DNA from: Pontibacter silvestris
GTDB lineage: Bacteria > Bacteroidota > Bacteroidia > Cytophagales > Hymenobacteraceae
Assembly: GCF_020907275.1 (NCBI RefSeq)
Contig: NZ_JAJJWI010000001.1
Coordinates: forward strand, 1 to 64,000
Length of the DNA stretch: 64,000 nucleotides
Reading direction: 5' to 3'
In this document: positions 63,151-64,000 of the stretch, piece by piece
Layout of the letters: each line of letters starts with the position of its first letter
How positions within the stretch are numbered: the first letter of the stretch is position 1
Program-made: the position numbers and the translations under genes
The notes under the pieces: model-generated
Database searches by the model: none
What the model saw: only the letters and a program-made list of their open reading frames with translations
What the model was told of the DNA's origin: nothing

Positions 63151-63489
63151 GTTGTAGGACTGGCATTTAAATAAAACAATAGGGGCAGGTATTTTTACCT
63201 GCCCCTATTGTTTTTATAGCTAACAAGTATAGCCGTCAAAGTTTGGTTGCACTCATAAATATGGTTTAATGCCTACTTATGCGGTCACCTGTAAATAAAT
63301 TAATGAAATAATTACCTTTAAAAACTATCATTTGTTAGCTAAAATTAGTATAATTATGCTTAAATATAGATCTTTCTTTTGTAGAACAGAGCCTGAATTG
63401 GACCTTAACATCATGGTCCAATACCGATTATAAATAATCCGCAAAAGAAGGCACAGTTTGTAAAGGAAGCAACATTAACCGCTTCAGGT
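63151..63489. other. Intergenic region: terminator and sigma-factor leader
   Basis: 339 bp containing the strong terminator at 63173-63216 and an AT-rich leader to the ECF sigma gene. No further gene seen. Confidence 0.5.
63173..63216 (+). terminator. Strong terminator after the T9SS-secreted protein gene
   Basis: Perfect 19-bp arms (63173-63191 and 63196-63214) with a TTTT loop, then more Ts. Confidence 0.85.
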
Positions 63490-64000
63490 ATGGTTGAGCA
63501 GAACACATGGAAAGATTTTAAAAAAGGCAACGAAGCTAGCTTTCATAGACTTTATGAAGCATATGCTCCTATCATGTACCGCTATGGCTGCAAATTGTCT
63601 AAAGACAAAGATCTGGTGAAAGATTGCTTACAGCAGGTTTTTTTTAATATTTGGAAAAGGAAGGAACATTTAGGTGATCCTGCCTCTGTAAAAAATTACT
63701 TACTAAAAGCTCTGCGTTTCGAGATCATTAAAAAGTCTGATAAAAAACATGCCTTTGAATCCTTGCCAGATAGCTACCAGTTTCTTTCGACGAATTCCTA
63801 CGAGTCTGACCTGATTGATTTGCAGACCTGTGAGATCAACCAGAAAAGAATAAACAATTTACTTGCGCAGTTGCCTGCAAGGCAACGTGAAGTAGTATTT
63901 TTGAAATACTACATGAACCTGAGTCCGAAAGAGATTTCTGTTATGATGGACCTGGAGCAGGAGTCTGTTTACAAGTTAACTTATAAAGCAATCGACAAAC
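63490..64000 (+). CDS. ECF-type RNA polymerase sigma factor (partial, runs off the right edge)
   Basis: An ATG at 63490 opens a frame that is still open at 64000. Region 2 is seen in HRLYEAYAPIMYRYGCKLSK followed by DCLQQVFFNIWKRK. Region 4 appears in LPARQREVVFLKYYMNLSPKEI, then MMDLEQESVYKLTYKAIDK, a helix-turn-helix. This fits the sigma-70 ECF group of Bacteroidota, which is often followed by a FecR-like anti-sigma factor and a SusC/SusD pair. About 170 codons are in the window, so the protein is nearly complete. Confidence 0.88.
   Translation, partial: MVEQNTWKDFKKGNEASFHRLYEAYAPIMYRYGCKLSKDKDLVKDCLQQVFFNIWKRKEHLGDPASVKNYLLKALRFEIIKKSDKKHAFESLPDSYQFLSTNSYESDLIDLQTCEINQKRINNLLAQLPARQREVVFLKYYMNLSPKEISVMMDLEQESVYKLTYKAIDK

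Noticed and set aside
1..64000. CRISPR arrays, prophage, insertion sequences or restriction-modification systems
   Set aside because: No regularly spaced repeats, integrases, transposases or phage structural genes were seen on either strand.

Overview
The window looks like a chromosome segment of a Gram-negative Bacteroidota, most likely order Cytophagales (a Hymenobacteraceae/Pontibacter-type organism). Supporting signs are a SusC/SusD pair, a large secreted protein with a type IX secretion sorting tail, GH92 mannosidases, many lipoproteins, weak Shine-Dalgarno signals, two TATCTTTG boxes of the Bacteroidota -7 type, and AT-rich coding DNA (roughly low-40s % GC by eye). The genus is inference. 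There are no rRNAs, tRNAs, CRISPR arrays, phage genes or transposases.

Layout. 0-12.3 kb: housekeeping and stress genes (glycogen debranching enzyme, CvpA-CAP fusion, acetyltransferase, S13 PBP4-type peptidase, amidinotransferase-fold hydrolase, Bcr/CflA exporter, Rrf2 regulator with a TauE/SafE exporter, NudC, SDR, DsbA-like protein). 12.4-17.2 kb: a compact ketose cassette (LacI regulator, PfkB kinase, FucP-type permease, D-tagatose/D-allulose 3-epimerase-family enzyme) with two matching LacI-type operators. 17.6-24 kb: orphan envelope proteins, a secreted nuclease, pfkA, a twice-frameshifted signal peptidase I and a DUF4268 protein. 24.5-38.7 kb: a sugar-oxidation region holding a small lipoprotein subunit plus GMC flavoprotein, gluconate kinase and permease, SusC/SusD, an FG-GAP lipoprotein with a c-type heme motif, and a Tat-exported TIM-barrel enzyme. 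38.8-47.3 kb: mostly minus-strand genes (dodecin, flavin monooxygenase, PQQ sugar dehydrogenase, DUF3820, GNAT, aldo/keto reductase, S9 peptidase). 47.5-52.2 kb: two tandem GH92 genes whose bodies are far more GC-rich than their surroundings. 52.3-60.3 kb: stress and envelope genes, a GH27 alpha-galactosidase, a GAF protein and a possible 31-residue membrane peptide. 60.5-64 kb: a T9SS-secreted protein and the start of an ECF sigma factor that runs off the edge.

How the genes may work together. The ketose cassette fits import of a rare ketose, C3 epimerisation to fructose and phosphorylation. PQQ glucose dehydrogenase, gluconate permease and gluconokinase would form a periplasmic glucose-to-gluconate route. 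The GMC/small-subunit pair, heme lipoprotein, SusC/SusD and exported TIM-barrel enzyme could instead form a 3-keto-glycoside pathway; this is a hypothesis. The first GH92 protein has Gln where the family's catalytic acid Glu is expected, a change I recall from enzymes acting on mannose-1-phospho-6-mannose. Its GC-rich body suggests horizontal acquisition. These two observations, with the ketose operators and the broken signal peptidase, are the most checkable novelties.
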